From Varroa destructor (taxonomy: Eukaryota; Arthropoda; Arachnida; Mesostigmata; Varroidae), in contig NW_019211454.1 of the NCBI RefSeq assembly GCF_002443255.2, positions 60,908,894 to 60,972,893 on the forward strand: a stretch of DNA of 64,000 nucleotides, given 5' to 3'. Positions within the stretch are counted from its first letter, which is position 1. Each line of letters starts with the position of its first letter. Made by a program: the position numbers and the translations under genes. Positions 26,701 through 40,965 of the stretch are shown in pieces. The notes below the pieces were generated by a model that was not told the origin of the DNA, made no database searches, and worked only from the letters and a program-made list of their open reading frames with translations.

Positions 26701-27728
26701 CTTATTAACTGGATTGTCCGATATAGAATTAATTGTTTGCATATTCAAAAAACAGCTTTAACAGCAAAGCGATTAAGCGCAAAGTAACAAAGCTAAGATT
26801 AAGTGTAAAGTTTATTCAAGGTGCTCCGTATATACGAGAGAATGGCGCCTGCTATTTGGTTCATAATTAGGCTTAGAAGATCAGTTAACTAGCTATCTCC
26901 TGCTTATCTAGTCAAAATAGTTATTTTTTTTTATATAATAACTATATTTTTTAATAATATTTTTATATAATAAAAGTTCACTGCTAAAGCGCCATCTAGG
27001 TGTATGGTCCATGTGTACGTCTTGAAATCTTCACTTGTGCGTGTGTCCTGTTGTCTGTCTATGTAGTCTTTTAGCAATTGCTAAGTTTATGCTAAATAAT
27101 ACATTTATTACACCGTCTCCGCTGTTGGATTTTTTTTTTAACTTCTTGACATAATTTTACAGCTTGCTGCTATTGTTTAAATTAGTTTTGAGCGTTCCCA
27201 CGGTAGTGCTACAACACGGAAAAGTCTTCCTATTAATTACCTCTGCATTACCTAATCGTTAATCGTTAATCGTTGGACCTTTTTCATAAATAAATAAGTG
27301 GTATTTGTGTAGGTGTGCCTACGTATGACAGACAACTAAAGTTTAAATTTGTCTGCAAACACTGCTAACCTAACAGGATTATTTAAAGCATAGATGTATC
27401 CCACTAGAATACTACGTAAAAGTATTATGAAGCAGATCTTTCGCGAACCTATTCAGAGTTTCTCACTTACAGCGACTAAATGGTGTCATTGTACTAGCTA
27501 CGTATAATCTGAGTAATTGCCCTCACGTGAAGGTAAACGACACTATATTGAATTAAATTTGATTTTTTCATCTTTGCTGTAGTAGTCAACTATTTATTTT
27601 TACAGTTGCTGCCACCGCAATATCCTAATATTAGAGTGAGTATATAAAGCCAGTAAAACACTGCGCCATATGGATTATGTGGGTCTTCTTGAGCTTAGAA
27701 AACTAGTTTGAGGGTTTTGTCTTAAAGA

Positions 27729-28229
27729 TTGTCCCCGAGAGCAACGTGCGACATGGTATATTTTACTGTTTTCCATGTATCTAGAGCGTCCATATGTATC
27801 TTTAGGTGGGTGAAAACTCGATTCCTTGTGGAGTTTGTGGTGAAGTTCATGGGCAGCCAAGCGGGTACCAAAATGTTTGTTAGCCGGTTGGTTCCCTTTT
27901 ATCCGTTGTTACCCATCACAGTCGAAGGAAACAAATCCCTATCGGTCTCCACGAATTTCTCGCTCTCAGTTGTTAAGATTGATTTAAAGCCCTTCGTTGC
28001 TGAGAGCACAAAACGACGATTAGATCCTTGGACAGCAGCAGCGAATCGGCTAAACGGTTCGCGAGGCGATTCCGAGGTCGTTGTGCCTTTTTCCCAAGTG
28101 CCCCTTAAGGGAAGTTGTTTGAGGTCGTCCGCTGTAAAATCCTTCGAAATAAAGCCTACCATATACGTTTTGGGCAGAACTGCTTTGAAATCAAACAAGC
28201 TGAAAACGGTTGCAACTGATACGGGATGA
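27729..28229 (+). other. longest isolated open frame, probably not a gene
   Basis: A 166-codon plus-strand frame is overlapped by a 114-codon minus-strand frame (28243-27899). Neither has a domain that I recognise. Because the adjoining 28.2-28.9 kb is a decayed retrotransposon on the minus strand, these frames are most simply part of the same degraded element or of its insertion site. The length is notable but unsupported by any other signal. Confidence 0.3.
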
Positions 28230-28945
28230 CATGATCTGATCACGTAGGCAGCCGAAACTGTCCTTCTGGGTCTTTCGGTAGAGTGCGTCTATATGCGCGG
28301 TGAAGCTTTTAGCATATGCAAAAAAGAGTAATACCAAATGCGGAAACCGGTTAACGTAAGCAAGAGGCAACCTAGCGAGATACAACGCGCCAGTGCCCCC
28401 TTCTAATTTTCATCGTCTCCGTCTTCATCAGGTTTACGATCAGTACCAAAGCAGTGATTGCTGCGTAAAGCCGGGTTCTCTGTGTGAATGATGGGAATTC
28501 GGCCACTGCGCCGTCGATGGTTATCCTGTTCTCCTATAGAATCGCAGCGAGAAAGTTAATCACGAGGTTCAGAGGAAGCATTACGTTTGTCCTCGCCGCT
28601 GAGTCGAAGGCTGTTCTGAAGTAGACAAACGCTTAATAGCTGGATCAATGCTCTCTTACCGTTGGCTACCAAAATTCTATACGCCGTTTCCATGGAGCGT
28701 TTTATTCAGAACCCCTGTTGCTTAGTTGGGATAGCGTGTAGGCTTTCGGAGTAGCCGTTCAGTCTGTTAGTCAACAAGTCCAAGACCAGTTTATTAACGC
28801 CAAAGAGCGCACAACGCATCGCATTATATCTCGCAACGCAAACATCTGCAAGAAGTGATTTATGAGGACCGAGGAGAGACCAGGTAAACCCTGGAGCTGC
28901 CTTCACATGATAGCTACCTGCACTGCTGATGTTCTGTATCAGCAA
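28190..28945 (-). pseudogene. decayed non-LTR retrotransposon reverse transcriptase
   Basis: Read on the minus strand, the frame starting at 28945 ends in NKLVLDLLTNRLN and then IPTKQQGF, which fits the early reverse-transcriptase blocks of LINE-type elements (K..E/D.il..RL...i...Q.GF). A stop follows at about 28706. A shifted frame then gives FVYFRTAFDSA (about 28600-28635), matching the block with the first catalytic Asp (F.DF..AFD). A further stop follows, and next comes a segment with FFAYAKSF (about 28302-28322) where active elements have YADD. The order and spacing of the blocks are right, but the stops, the frame change and the AKS in place of the catalytic DD show that it is inactive. 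I cannot assign a clade (Jockey, CR1 or R1 type) by eye. Confidence 0.6.
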
Positions 28946-31900
28946 TGAAACGTGTTTCTAACCGCTCAAAGTATTGTTGCATTTGCAACGTATGTTCTTT
29001 CCATAGATCGTCTTAAAGATGCCGGTTTAGGAGGCTCAGGCTGTATCTCCGCCATGAGTCTAAGGACCATCTGGGCCCTCCAAGCAAGACTGCAAGGATA
29101 GTTAAATCACGACCTGTGCTTCTGAAGAAGACGTGCGGGCAGTACTATGGACCCAAGATCCTTAGTCAGATGCTTGCGTAATTTCAGGTATACGAAGAAC
29201 TTCACGCGCTTAGTTCAGGAGCTTGTCAGCATCAACGCAACGAAGCATAGCATTTGGGAGGCCGCAAATTTCGCGTTTTCTTGGTCCGCTTTCTTCGCAA
29301 TAGTATCATTTGCCACTTTATAGTTCGTATCGAAAAGGAGGGTGGAAAGTACAAGTAATGCATATGATACGTTTTTAGTTAAAGTAGTTTAAGTGTGTTA
29401 ACCTATATCTTCGCGGATATCAGGCTAAACATATGATATAACAACACAAGAGCCCAATAACAACGTACCTCGATAAACTAAAATTTCAAAATAGCCTCTG
29501 AGTTTTTGATGAGTTTTTGGAAATCGTTCTTAAATGATTTTAGATCGGATATCACAGAGGTGCTATTGGTAAATAAAACTTGACTTAATCTAGCTAAAGT
29601 TTGTGAGTTAACACATTTATATATCTACTGAGCGAATCCAGGTCTTATATGGATCTATCAGTAAGGGACTCCAAATAACATATTATTTATACGCTAACTT
29701 CATTCGAATTGACGGGTACTAATCAATGAAGCGCAACAGTTTCATGCTGGGTATCCAAAGACAATTTTGATATAAGCTCCAATGTGCATACCCACTAAGG
29801 AGGCACACATTGGACATCGTAATGAACAAGCTCATGTTCGACTAAGGGTCGATAACTCGTCACAGGCATGAATAGATGCGCGAATGAGCTGGCAATGAAT
29901 TATAGTTTCTTAGTGCCTCTGGCTGGATGAGTCGTGCATTTGCCTCAAGTAATTCCCTACCCCGTCCTGCCTACGTTGGAGTTATTCACAGTCAGTTGCA
30001 TTCAGCCAAAATGGCTACTTTCAACCGAGCTCAATCTCATAAGCATGCCTACTACTTGGCCACCAGCAAGGGATGGCCTACAAGGTCATCTCCGATAATT
30101 CCGTCGCTTGTTACTGGCTAGAAAATACGACAGTATAGCTACTGTCGGCTCTGCTTTTGCCGGAAACCAGCGACTACAAGACTCTCCGTTACCAACGCCT
30201 TTGCGGTCCTAGCCGCGACAGTAAATGCCGACCAGCATCAGAGGACGAAGAGAGTCTGAAAGCTATAGGCGACGATCGAGAAAGATGGAGTGAGCTTGTG
30301 GGTGGCAGGACAGGTCAGAGAATAGGACTCGAGCCCAATAGAAGTGCCATTAACGATACGAAGGAACACGTCAAGACCGTACTCCTCGTAAACTTTTGCC
30401 GGCCATTACATTCGCTGGTTGTCTCTCGCCTTCAACTAACCTTCTACTATCCACACCTCAAGCAGTAGGAGCAGGCGGTCTAGTGAGATAGGATTTGCCA
30501 TAGCAGCAAAAGGCAGCTCACCTTAGCAGTGAAACGAGCCAGGGGCCCGTCGTAGGCTGTCTAGCAAACGAATTGCCATTGCAAGTAGCTGCGTCTAACT
30601 TGGATGTCGACGCTGGAGGCGCTAGGGTAACCAGAGTTGCGTTGTTGTCTGAAGACAACCTATTACTACGGAAGGGCTCCTCGTATTCGGCTGCCTGGCT
30701 AGTACGGACGCCTCCTTTTTTTATTACTGCCGTATTTATCGTATTGCCCGAAAGACAAAGAAAGATTAGCGAGAAGAAGCCATGCTTGTTCTGCAGTAAA
30801 CTCTATATTTCGTATCGAGACTAGATTCGATGGAATACGTTGGCAAATTCTTACCTGAACAATCAGCTGAATAGGTTATTATTCAATAATGATTTCGCTT
30901 ATTTATATAAACATCAGTGGAATATATTTTGTTTCAGGTTTTCATTTGTTTCAGATTGCGTATATAAAGTGTACAAAGGTTCTCAACAATAGCTTTTTGT
31001 CCTTCAAATAACACTTTAGCTTCATTAGTTGAAAGTTACTTGCCCCGTTAGACATACCCTTAAACATACCTCGCCATACTGTCTTAAATACCGATATATT
31101 ATTTAGTATCTATATTGTTTTAGTAATAAATAAATAATAAAAAAAAAAAACAGAACTTTCGAGAACGAAGAACATGATGGATGACTATAAATGTGCTAAG
31201 GGTAAGGTAACAACTAAAAATACTGATTGGTACATCGGATGCCTTAAACCTGATGATATGATTCGTTAACAAAATAAGCCTAAGCGTTATATCAAGACGC
31301 GCTTATCTAATACGTATCAGTTCTATCTGGCTATGCATTGGCGATAGTCGAACTAAACAGAGAACGACTGCGTTGGCGATCCCAAAGGTTGCTGTTAGGA
31401 TTTGCCCATTCTCAGCCTACTCCATAAAATATCGTATTGTAACTATATGACAGGTTGTCACGCCATTTATAGAGAGACTTCTCGCTGCTTCTAGAGACCG
31501 CTGTCAGTGCTTCGTGCATGAGGGTTTTCACCTGCAGTTGGCATCGACACTGAGGTAGAGACTGACTTAATGTACGCTCGGCCAATTGTTAGCACTTCCT
31601 CGAAAATACGTACACTAGAAACCGCACTTTTGAATCTATGTTGGTCGCCTTCGTTTTACATCTGCGAACGTAGCGCTACGAAGATTGACTTCAAAGTTGC
31701 CAATACCAACAACGAAAGGCTGTTAGCGAACACGACTGTTAAATCTACTTTAGCCTGGCCGGACAAGCTGTTTAGATTAGTGCTTATCTAGCCCGATAAG
31801 GATGAGAAATTTATCCTGCAAGGTTTCTTTTCAAGGCTGAAATGCCGTACATAAACTGTATTACGCTATGCCATAACACGAAAACTGTCGAGGAGCTTAA

Positions 31901-34180
31901 GCAGACTTCGTACGCCGTGAATGCTCATGGAGAGGATGCCACATCAGTATCGTATACTGACCTGATAAGGACGTTGGCGGATACGCGTCAAGAACTGCAA
32001 CAGGAAGCATTAGCACGGATCGAAGCCGCTCGAGTAATCCCTGCTTATTATGGACGATTGGATGGATTACGATCGCACACCTTGTGTCCTATTTTTGTCT
32101 TTAATCGTGCGTCCATTTAGCTCACTTGGTGTCTCTTGTATACAGCTGCATCAAGTACAGAAGATTTGGCGAAGGAACACACAACTACACTTTTATCTAT
32201 TGACTTTTTGATACCGCGTCACCGCACTCCATATCTATTCTACTATGCCCTTTTGCATTATATTGGACAAAATAGGATATTTCAGAGACTGTCGCTTGCT
32301 CCCTTACAATGTGCGTCTTGATATTAAAGTACATGCGGTTAGAAATTAAAAATGGCGATGTAAGACGCTTCAAATAATAAATGAAGTCAACAGGCACTGC
32401 TCATCGAAAGGTAGAAGGGATTAGCGCGTTATTTAATTAACGCGCAAGTTAAGAGACGATGTCTTTTTTCGCAAAAAAAAAGCATTAAATGAAAACGAGT
32501 AGAATTGGTAGAGAAATACAAAACCCAACGTTACATTAAAAAAAAAGTTAGAGCCCCGACTCATTTGAAGTAGTTTTTGAGGAGTCAAAAGAAAACACGG
32601 GCCACCATGTCGACAGGGACACCACAAGTTTGTGCCTAATATTATTCGTGTTGAAGGTGGTTTGGGAAAAGCAACGGAATGAAAAGCGTTGCACATATTT
32701 TTGGACGACCGTGATCCTGGATCGATGGTGTACCCCGACAACGAGCCAGCGTTCGAAACGTTCAAATTGCTGATTAGAATAGCGGAGATACTCTAAGAAA
32801 AAAGCGGGAGTGAAAATGCTAGGAATATGCCCAAGGCTACCAGTATGGGCGGGAAAGAATAACGAACGGTTCAAAAAGACGACGAGGCAGCGCTTAAGTA
32901 GCTCCGCTAGGCAATTCGTGAACCTCAGATGTTCAAGTATTCCTTTTCCAGCGGAGGTTTACAGTAAAAACTTTAAAACGAGCCCCGTTACGAAAACGCA
33001 TTTTAGACAACTCGCTCGAATGATAAAATTGTTTAGAGAAATTAAGACGAATATCTAAAAGTAAATATAACCTTAAAAGTAAAATAACCTTAATATATAC
33101 ATAACGAACTTATTTATTTGACAATTATACAGGTTGGACTTATAGTATCAAATACAAACCCCCTACGAATTGAATTTACATGTCACAGTACCTAAGTAAA
33201 GGTATACACATGCAAGATATCGGTATCAGTTTGTTCCATATTCAAATTGCTTCAGTCTGCCGCTGTAACCTCACGACGTTTAGCTGAAGACCTCCAGCAA
33301 GAATGTATATGAACTTGAATGTTCGGTCTGTTTTCACGTAAGTTTTCTTCAGGGCTACGGCAAGCTTAAACCCTTCTTTCTCGTTGAAACATGTGGGCGA
33401 TAATGCAATGTCCAGGCTTCACCAAACTGACATTCATTGACGTTCAATATCAACAGTCCGATATTAGTCCGTACCCTGGTTTAATAGATTGGGCAACTGC
33501 GGCAGGCTCACTTTGCTGCAGTGCCGGTTCAAATAAGTTTCAGAAGTACACTCATTTTGTGATAGATTTACTGCGTTAGATTCATTTTCGCATGAAAATT
33601 CCTCCGTGCTATTCTATGTAGAGAGTGGGTATTCGGTCAGATCGTTTAGGGGATAATTATACATGAAGCACGACGAGGCAACCCTAAACACAACATCAAT
33701 AGACATTACTCAACGCTACGTATTATTACTGCATCGTGATTGTTGCTTACTAGACGTAAGCGACAAAGCAATAATCTTTGACAGCACAGGAGAGTTGCTT
33801 ATCTTTTTAGTTTAATTTGATTTTATACAATGGACCCGTAAAATTGCCCACGTTTCGTATCGTGGCTTCGTATGTTACACTTTCATGTAACCAACATGGA
33901 TGTAACACTCTTTTTTTTGTTGAACTGAAATTAGGACGGCTAGGTGTAAAAGACATACGAGATTAGTACCGTACGAAGATGTTGGATATTGCATTATGTT
34001 GTCTATGAGCTTTAGTCGCAGATTGACGAGTAACAGGTAAAGACTGACGTCAGTTTAGGAATCACATGGTACGCCTACATAGAGTGTGTCAGCGTTTGGC
34101 TGACACATCTGGGCAAGACACGGGCAAGCAAGCTTTCGATGATAAATTGAATAGTTTGATTATCAAGATAAGATAGCTTC
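28946..34180. other. non-coding stretch, possible further element debris
   Basis: 28.95-29.35 kb lies where the endonuclease half of the minus-strand element would be expected, but I see no clear endonuclease motif. 29.9-30.8 and 31.5-32.1 kb are richer in longer plus frames (for example 30157-30468, and 31842-32120 with a helical, charged middle) without recognisable domains. An A-run lies at 31139-31150 and a hairpin at 32424-32445. Confidence 0.45.
32424..32445. repeat. perfect hairpin, 8-bp stem, 6-nt loop
   Basis: GCGCGTTA (32424-32431), loop TTTAAT, exact complement TAACGCGC (32438-32445). Confidence 0.8.
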
Positions 34181-34184
34181 ATAA

Positions 34185-34463
34185 ATGGCAAAGACGACGA
34201 AAATGGAGCCAGGCATCAACAGTATCATACACACTATGACTGATTTCATAACATCAGTCTGTTTTTTTATTCTAATATTGAGGTTTGTAATAATATATGC
34301 ATACTTCTTGCCCTGTATCTTGAAAATGGAGCGATTAGTACAACAAATTAGCCACGTGGCTCAACGGACACCGGAATTAGAAAGCCTTGTCATGAAAGAT
34401 CAGTATTTTTTATTTTATAAAATTCCACATATATGCCTTTATACGTACCAACTTGAAGTGTGA
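34185..34463 (+). CDS. possible small membrane protein ORF, unknown
   Basis: A single-exon frame of 92 codons starts at ATG in a fair context (ATAA before the ATG, GCA after it). Residues about 20-45 form one strongly hydrophobic stretch (contains CFFILILRFVIIYAYFL), followed by a polar, helix-favouring segment with Glu, Gln and Arg. Immediately over the stop codon lies a perfect 8-bp hairpin (34462-34483, loop AAGGAA). No family is recognised. The frame could be a real single-pass membrane microprotein or a chance A+T-rich frame. Confidence 0.25.
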   Translation: MAKTTKMEPGINSIIHTMTDFITSVCFFILILRFVIIYAYFLPCILKMERLVQQISHVAQRTPELESLVMKDQYFLFYKIPHICLYTYQLEV

Positions 34464-34483
34464 ATGATCAAGGAAGATCATTC

Positions 34484-37030
34484 TGGAGAAAGCTAGACTA
34501 GAAACAAACGGCTGTTTCTAAATAGACAAACCCCTTCCTCCTTCGAGGTTCTGTTATCTTATCCGAATTGGAATAGTTTAGCTTCAACAACCCCGACCAA
34601 TGTCAATTGCCACAGGCTATTTTTGGCGTTTTGATTCAAATTATTTAAGGAATGGCACCCCATTTTATATAACTATGTCAAATGTATATATGTATTCAAA
34701 ATGTATGTTTCTAACTAAGCGGTTGATTCGACCACTGGCGCTGCGCAATTAGAACAGTGCTATGACATCTCTACAGAAAATTTAGGTTCTTATAGAAGGC
34801 TGGACATCATCTTCATGGTAGCCGAGGTTATGATATTAACAGGGTCTCTGGTTTACTACTCGCAGGTTTGAACCAAGACGTAGTTTTGCGAACGGCTTTT
34901 GCGCGCGGAATACTTTCAGGTTCGCTAAAACGTTCCTTAGAGATGAATTGAAACAGTTATTAGAGTCAATGTATACAAGCTAATGGTAACGAAACCCTTT
35001 TGCTTAACGAGCATTATCATTCGCAGGTTAGATATAGTAGCACAAGCGTTAAAAAAAGATAGGCCAAAATATAATTTCTCGTCGTGAAATTATAGTGAAT
35101 ACCCCGACGATGATATACGATCGCTTCCTTTAAAACGTAAGTTCAAATTTACGTTAAGTTTTATAAGTAGTTGGACAGTTTTGCCTGCGACAGATATGCC
35201 AAGCTGAAGTTGATGTTGTCCAGCGACAGTGATACGCAACATACGAGATTGCCTTTTGTAAACCACGCGCTGTTATCAGCGAGTGCAACTGCTATTCTAA
35301 GGCCAAAACTTAGCCTTATCATTACTGGTACCTGACTCAGATGGGAGAGCGAGTACTAATAATGAATTATGAAAAGATAACTTTTTGTTAGTAATCCATC
35401 AAAATAATGAAAATACAAATGCTCCGCACATTAGTGCACTTTCAATACAAGCGATTATCAATGTTTAGTACAAGTATAACTGTTTCTGCTAATAAACTGT
35501 TATACTTAACTGTTTCTGCAATTTAGATGAGGAAATAGAAGCGGTACGGGGTTATGGGCAGACTGAGACAAAGATGGACAGAAACAAAACGAATAGAAAA
35601 ATATCAAACAAATGATTTGAATACTGATGTAAGGTGATCAACGTTGAAAAATAACTACTGAGAATTTGACACGTGATTCGAAAATTCGTGTTTATTTCGT
35701 GTTTGTGAGGAACGATTTTGTGTTATCTCAGTTTTTGAGCATCAAAACAAGATCTGAAACACAGCGCGGTCGATAACTTGCTTAGGAAACCTGCAAATCC
35801 TGTCATAGCTTGTTCCTTAAAAGTGATGGTTTTCCACTATATTTGGAATGCTACTATTTTGACCCGTGGTCGACCGTCATTTATACGGAAAGGTCTCCAC
35901 CGTATAACATTCATCCTGGCTTAATTTATTATCTCCTCCTATGCTTGATTAAAAACGGCAGGTTTACCGAAATAGTGATGTGTATTAGACTGTACTGGGT
36001 TTTCACAGGAGAAACAAGACATCTAAAGTAACGCCGACGTCAAGGAAGGATGCTATCGATATTTCGAACTAGATTTTAAACTCTAAAAAGAATCAACCAT
36101 GAATGAATTAATTAATTCTACATACATAGTTGGGTGATTAGCACATAAATCCTAGTAACAAGTAACTATTTTGAAACGATAATTATTTTTCAAGGAAATT
36201 AAGTACGATTGCTAAATTATCAGTAATTTGTCGGCGATGTAAAAGCACATCTGTTAATCAAGCTAGACTTTTTTTCTACGAGTACTACCGTGTCTAATAT
36301 TTTGAGCCTAACCTAATATATCTTTACGGGAAACAGTCTAAAGCCCATCCCATCAGAGAAAAAACCATAGCAGAGGATGCTAATTTGATTACTACGTCGT
36401 TTGTAGTTGTTATGTAAAGCCAATGTGTGTCTGTGGCTACCCCAAGCTTCCACTACGACAGCCCTGTCTTATACAACCGAGAAGCAATAATACCGCGTGC
36501 TGAATGATCACATCCGTTCATTCGAAGTTAGATATTCGGAAAGTAATGTATTGTTCACTTTTCGGCTAGTACTCAAAAGTTCAGCAAATGTAGGTGATGT
36601 AGTAAACATCTCAAAAAAGTAGAAAGATTTGGCAGCATTTATCGATTTTTTTTTTTCTGAATGCCGCAGAAGTCATTGTATGACGGGCTGGTTGATTATC
36701 ATTTGAATAATATTGATAAAATCAATTTGCAAGCATAAAATTTAGTTACTTGTGATCAGTGCATGTAAAAGGGAAACTCGCAGCTTCAATCAAAGCTGGT
36801 GTAAAAGGAACTGACCACTATCGCCGATCATCCCACGAATACACAGCCATTATACTGGGAATAGTTGTGTAAAAGATTAATTATGGAAGCGCTTTGTGGT
36901 CATGCGACTAGACGAAAAGCAGAAGATCATATAGAATAAGGCTATCGTACAAAAAGAAGGGGAACGTTCGTCCTTGCCTACCTCTATTTACCTACCTGTG
37001 GGCGGATAGTAGATAACCCTTGTTATAAGC

Positions 37031-37079
<49 letters not shown>

Positions 37080-40000
37080 GTTATAAGACTAAAGAAATGA
37101 ATAAATTCATAGATGCTTAATATGCGCACAGGGTTCAGTGCTGACACTCCTTAATAGCTGCTTCATGCATAAATATGTAATTAGTCATTTCAAATTTCGC
37201 GGTAACTGATCATAGTTTGTTTTGCACTGTAGCAGACAGTTAATTTACAAAGAACGTTAAATATAATCTAGTTTTGAATTAAAGCGCTTAGTTTTAGCCG
37301 ATTCTTTTATGTAAGTTTATCTTTTATGCGGTATGTAAAGTACATGTGACGGATACAAGCACAATAGACCCAAATATTCCGCTAGCTAACACAAACTGCT
37401 AATGTCGTGCAGCGCCGAGGGTAAATACTTTTGTGAATAACCTATAAATAAATAACTCGCTAATAACAACACGATGTTCTTAGGCTTAATGAAGCACGCA
37501 AGAACTTACAAAACGAGCCTATTGAGCTCAATAATATAATCAACAAAAAAAAACCAATAAAATCAATGATGTCGGAATTTTATCATTTTAGACAACTCAC
37601 AGAGGTATTAGTAAAAACAGGCCAACGACAACGCATGAAGCCAGTATATAAGTTATTAATGCTAAAATTAGTAACAGATAAGTACTGAATATGAATAGAC
37701 GAGAATGATCCCATACGAAACGGATAACGGAGGATCTTCCTGATTACGGTCACCGTTAAATCTGAATATTCCATTATCGTGTATTTACCGGTATAGTGTT
37801 GCCGGTCCTGCATAGATTTCCTGCCTACTGGTGCGTACAGTTAGGCTCCGCTTTAGGAAAAATGCGTTGGTATCTCTCTAAAATCGTCCTGCATCTACCG
37901 AAAGCGCTTTGCATTAGTGATTCATTCGATATAATCAAGTAGTTTCTCAGTGACGAGAGCAATGTTGACACCATGTGGGCGTGCCTTATCCAACGCATCA
38001 ACAGACAATCACGACTCTTCTTGATGCAATGGAATTAGTTCAATAGTCAGAATTCTATATTGCACTTAATTACAAGCTACACCTATACGCTTGGCCGTTG
38101 ACTGCCAGTTATTAGCGACGACAGTTTGACATGGCGGTAGGGTCGCCTGGCGGCGTTGGCTCGCACGCGGAAAAGTTGATGGGTACACGCAAGTGCCACT
38201 TGATGGAGTAACTTTACCGACGACTGAGCAGCATTTCTATAGTGATTATGCTGTATGCGATTTAGGGCGGCTCGTACCATTGTGTTGTATTCGTACCATG
38301 GAACACGCGCAGAGTGTTAGATAGGATGGGTTTGGGTTATATCTGCAGTGGTCACGGTAAAGGCTGCCACGGTCACATAGTCGTCAAGACTTCGAACAAT
38401 ATCGAATGCTAAATAGGCGTCCACTGGGATAAAAATAGATTTTCGAAGTAGTTAGACAAAAGCAACCATCGCGCAATAATATTTCGATCTCGCGATAACA
38501 CATAAGTGTGCCACTAATTGAAAAAAGGGAAGATATGCAATCTATGCTATATAGTAAATTTTCTCTCTATCGAAAATATACTCTGAGCTATTGGGCAGTG
38601 CTAGTGTTGGAATACAGATGTTCGCTTGTCATTGCAGATTACGACCCGCTCTTGTAGAAAGGAGAACTTCTGACAAGCTAAATTAGAATGCCCTTTCAAT
38701 TGCAACATACCCCTGTTGCCCCATTTAAGGGTCTATTTTAGGGGGAGTTTCTATTCGATAGATGGGATGGGATTGGATTTGATCTGCCTGTACTGTACCG
38801 TACTGCACTATATAGACGTAGCACTAATTACGTTTTTCAAGCCACGTTCACCCCCTGAAAGAGGCTATCGATTTGCTATCGAAAAAAAAACCACTATAGC
38901 CAAATATATCTAGAATAATTTGGACATAATCGCCTGGCGATCGTTTTATTGCTGGTATTTCTAAATCTGGTCTTGGACTGCTTACAAGAGGAACCATTGA
39001 TTGCTGCCTGCTCCGGTGGACCCATTACTGAGTCACCTACGACATGGCATACATGAGTTAACTATTCTGTACGAATGGTCGCGGCGTTCAAAAACGAACG
39101 AGTACAGACGACGATTTGCCGCTACTAACCCTTGGCGAAATCACTAGGGCACCGCATTCGATTAAAATTCGAAGTGGCAAAATCTTTTTAACTCACACGT
39201 TTCTTAAATAGGTAATTTATCACGTAGAGCATACTTAAAGACGATGTTACGCTAAGCAAATGAAGCACATAAATTTTTTTCTTTACCAACGAAGCCATAT
39301 AACGGTGCTATTAATCGGATATTTGGGCATGTTAGGTAAATTCCATAATTTGCTGGACCGGTAGCCTTATCCATTTAGCTTGCAGAGAGCAATGAATGAC
39401 CTTGCTCAATAACTGGTGCTCCAAGAGGCCCCAAAAAAGGACCTTGCTTAGCTTTCGGTAAGATCTGCGCAGGTATCTTAACTATCTTGAGGAACCAGCT
39501 CGCGTTAAGATATTTCCCCATGGCGAGAAACAAGGTCACCTCTAATAGCCAACATGAGCGGTATTTATTATCCACGATTTTATGACGAAACACTCGATCT
39601 AAGTAAGTCGCTAACAGTTCCTATTCTGTTCTGCCTACGTAAATCACTACGAGTTCTTATTATGCTTCGAGTTTCGGAATAGGCTGATTTACCCTAAATG
39701 TTTCGTTTATAAGTAATAGTATCGGCAATACGATACGGCCTAGATGCATTTATGGGCTTAGAGAAACGATCACAAAGTAAAAGATACTCTTCACATAACT
39801 GTAACTCTCTCGCTAAATAAACTGTTACTATAGTACTTTAGAAAATAACTATTAAATAACGAGCCTGACTTTTTGTTCAAATTTTAAGCGTTAGATAATT
39901 ATGTTGTTTCCAAAAATATATATTATTTCTACTCATCTTTGTGGAAGTCTGTGTGAAATGCTCAGATTCGCATTGACAGTTCTTCATTGCCGTAACTTGG

Positions 40001-40960
40001 CCTGTTTGTCAATGCGCGCTGACGTGTTAGTTTTTGCACCAGGCTAACTAACAGACACGCACGTAAACGTGCAACCTCGATTCCAGTAGTTCAAGGCTAT
40101 GATGCCCAAACATGCCCAGTCCCACATCCTAGAGCTCAGTCCACCCACTCGAAACAGCGGCAATGTGTTTCGACTTGTCGAGGAAATGAGCGGAGCCTGA
40201 TACAGCTTTAGGACGCCACCATAGCACTGCTGACCAATAGTTCCTTGTGTTCTGCAAACACTTACGACCTCTAGCGGTCCAGTAAATTCTGAGGAATGAG
40301 ACCCTCAACAATGGAGGAGGGTCGGCTCAGGAGTGAGGGCCAATTCTGCGGCCCCATGAAACTGCTGCTGGTGAGTTAAGCCGCCAGGTAAGCTTGTCGA
40401 TCTAAATGGCCCGCGAGACTTAAGCACCAGGCAACTGGACAGCACCTGACAGGACCTCGGAGAGACAAGTGCTAGAGTGAGCGTTAGTTATAGCAGCAGA
40501 TGAACGAGTTCAGCCCTGACAATCATGGACCACGAAGATAGCTTGCACAGTCGGAAACAAATGCCGTGAAACTTGCACCTTTGCAGCGATAGCTCTGAAA
40601 GTGGTGCTTGAATCGCAGTGAAAGCCCGCCATGGCTGGCTTCAACTCGCTTTTAAAACTATGTCTTAGTTACAATACACGTTTTTGGTTTCTATCAATGC
40701 TATTCAATTCACGGTACCGTTGAAGAACACGAAACAAACACTAGTAGATGCATATCGCAATGGGTTCATAGAGATTTAGAGACAACGAGCAGAAACAACA
40801 GGAAGAGGAAATTAAAACGCGGTGTGAGACACGTACTAAGGATAAAAAGGTGCGCGAATAGGTCGTCCAACTTCATCTGTAGACTGCCAATCACAAACAG
40901 AAGGCATACCCGAAACAAAACGAATACCTTTTGTTAGCCTAATACATAGAACACGAGTTG
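34484..40960. other. non-coding stretch, no gene recognised
   Basis: Short frames only. A long (TA)n run lies at 37033-37075. About 40.1-40.65 kb is richer in G+C and may be an old element, but no motif is visible. Confidence 0.5.
37033..37075. repeat. (TA)n microsatellite, long
   Basis: About 20 TA units, flanked on both sides by TTATAAG-like sequence in inverted orientation, so the whole block is self-complementary. Confidence 0.9.
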
Positions 40961-40965
40961 GATGT

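Larger units (their letters stand above)
19021..27650. other. long non-coding stretch, no gene recognised
   Basis: Only short frames occur on both strands. Small features are a poly-A run at 21907-21925, a perfect hairpin at 23733-23754 and three tandem TAATCGT-like units near 27260. A frame at 25569 contains a His/Cys spacing like half a LIM finger but has no acceptor site and no second half (see rejected items). Confidence 0.5.

Noticed and set aside
27729..28229. 166-codon plus-strand ORF as a gene
   Set aside because: It overlaps minus-strand frames next to a dead retrotransposon, and no domain is recognisable. Kept only as a noted frame.
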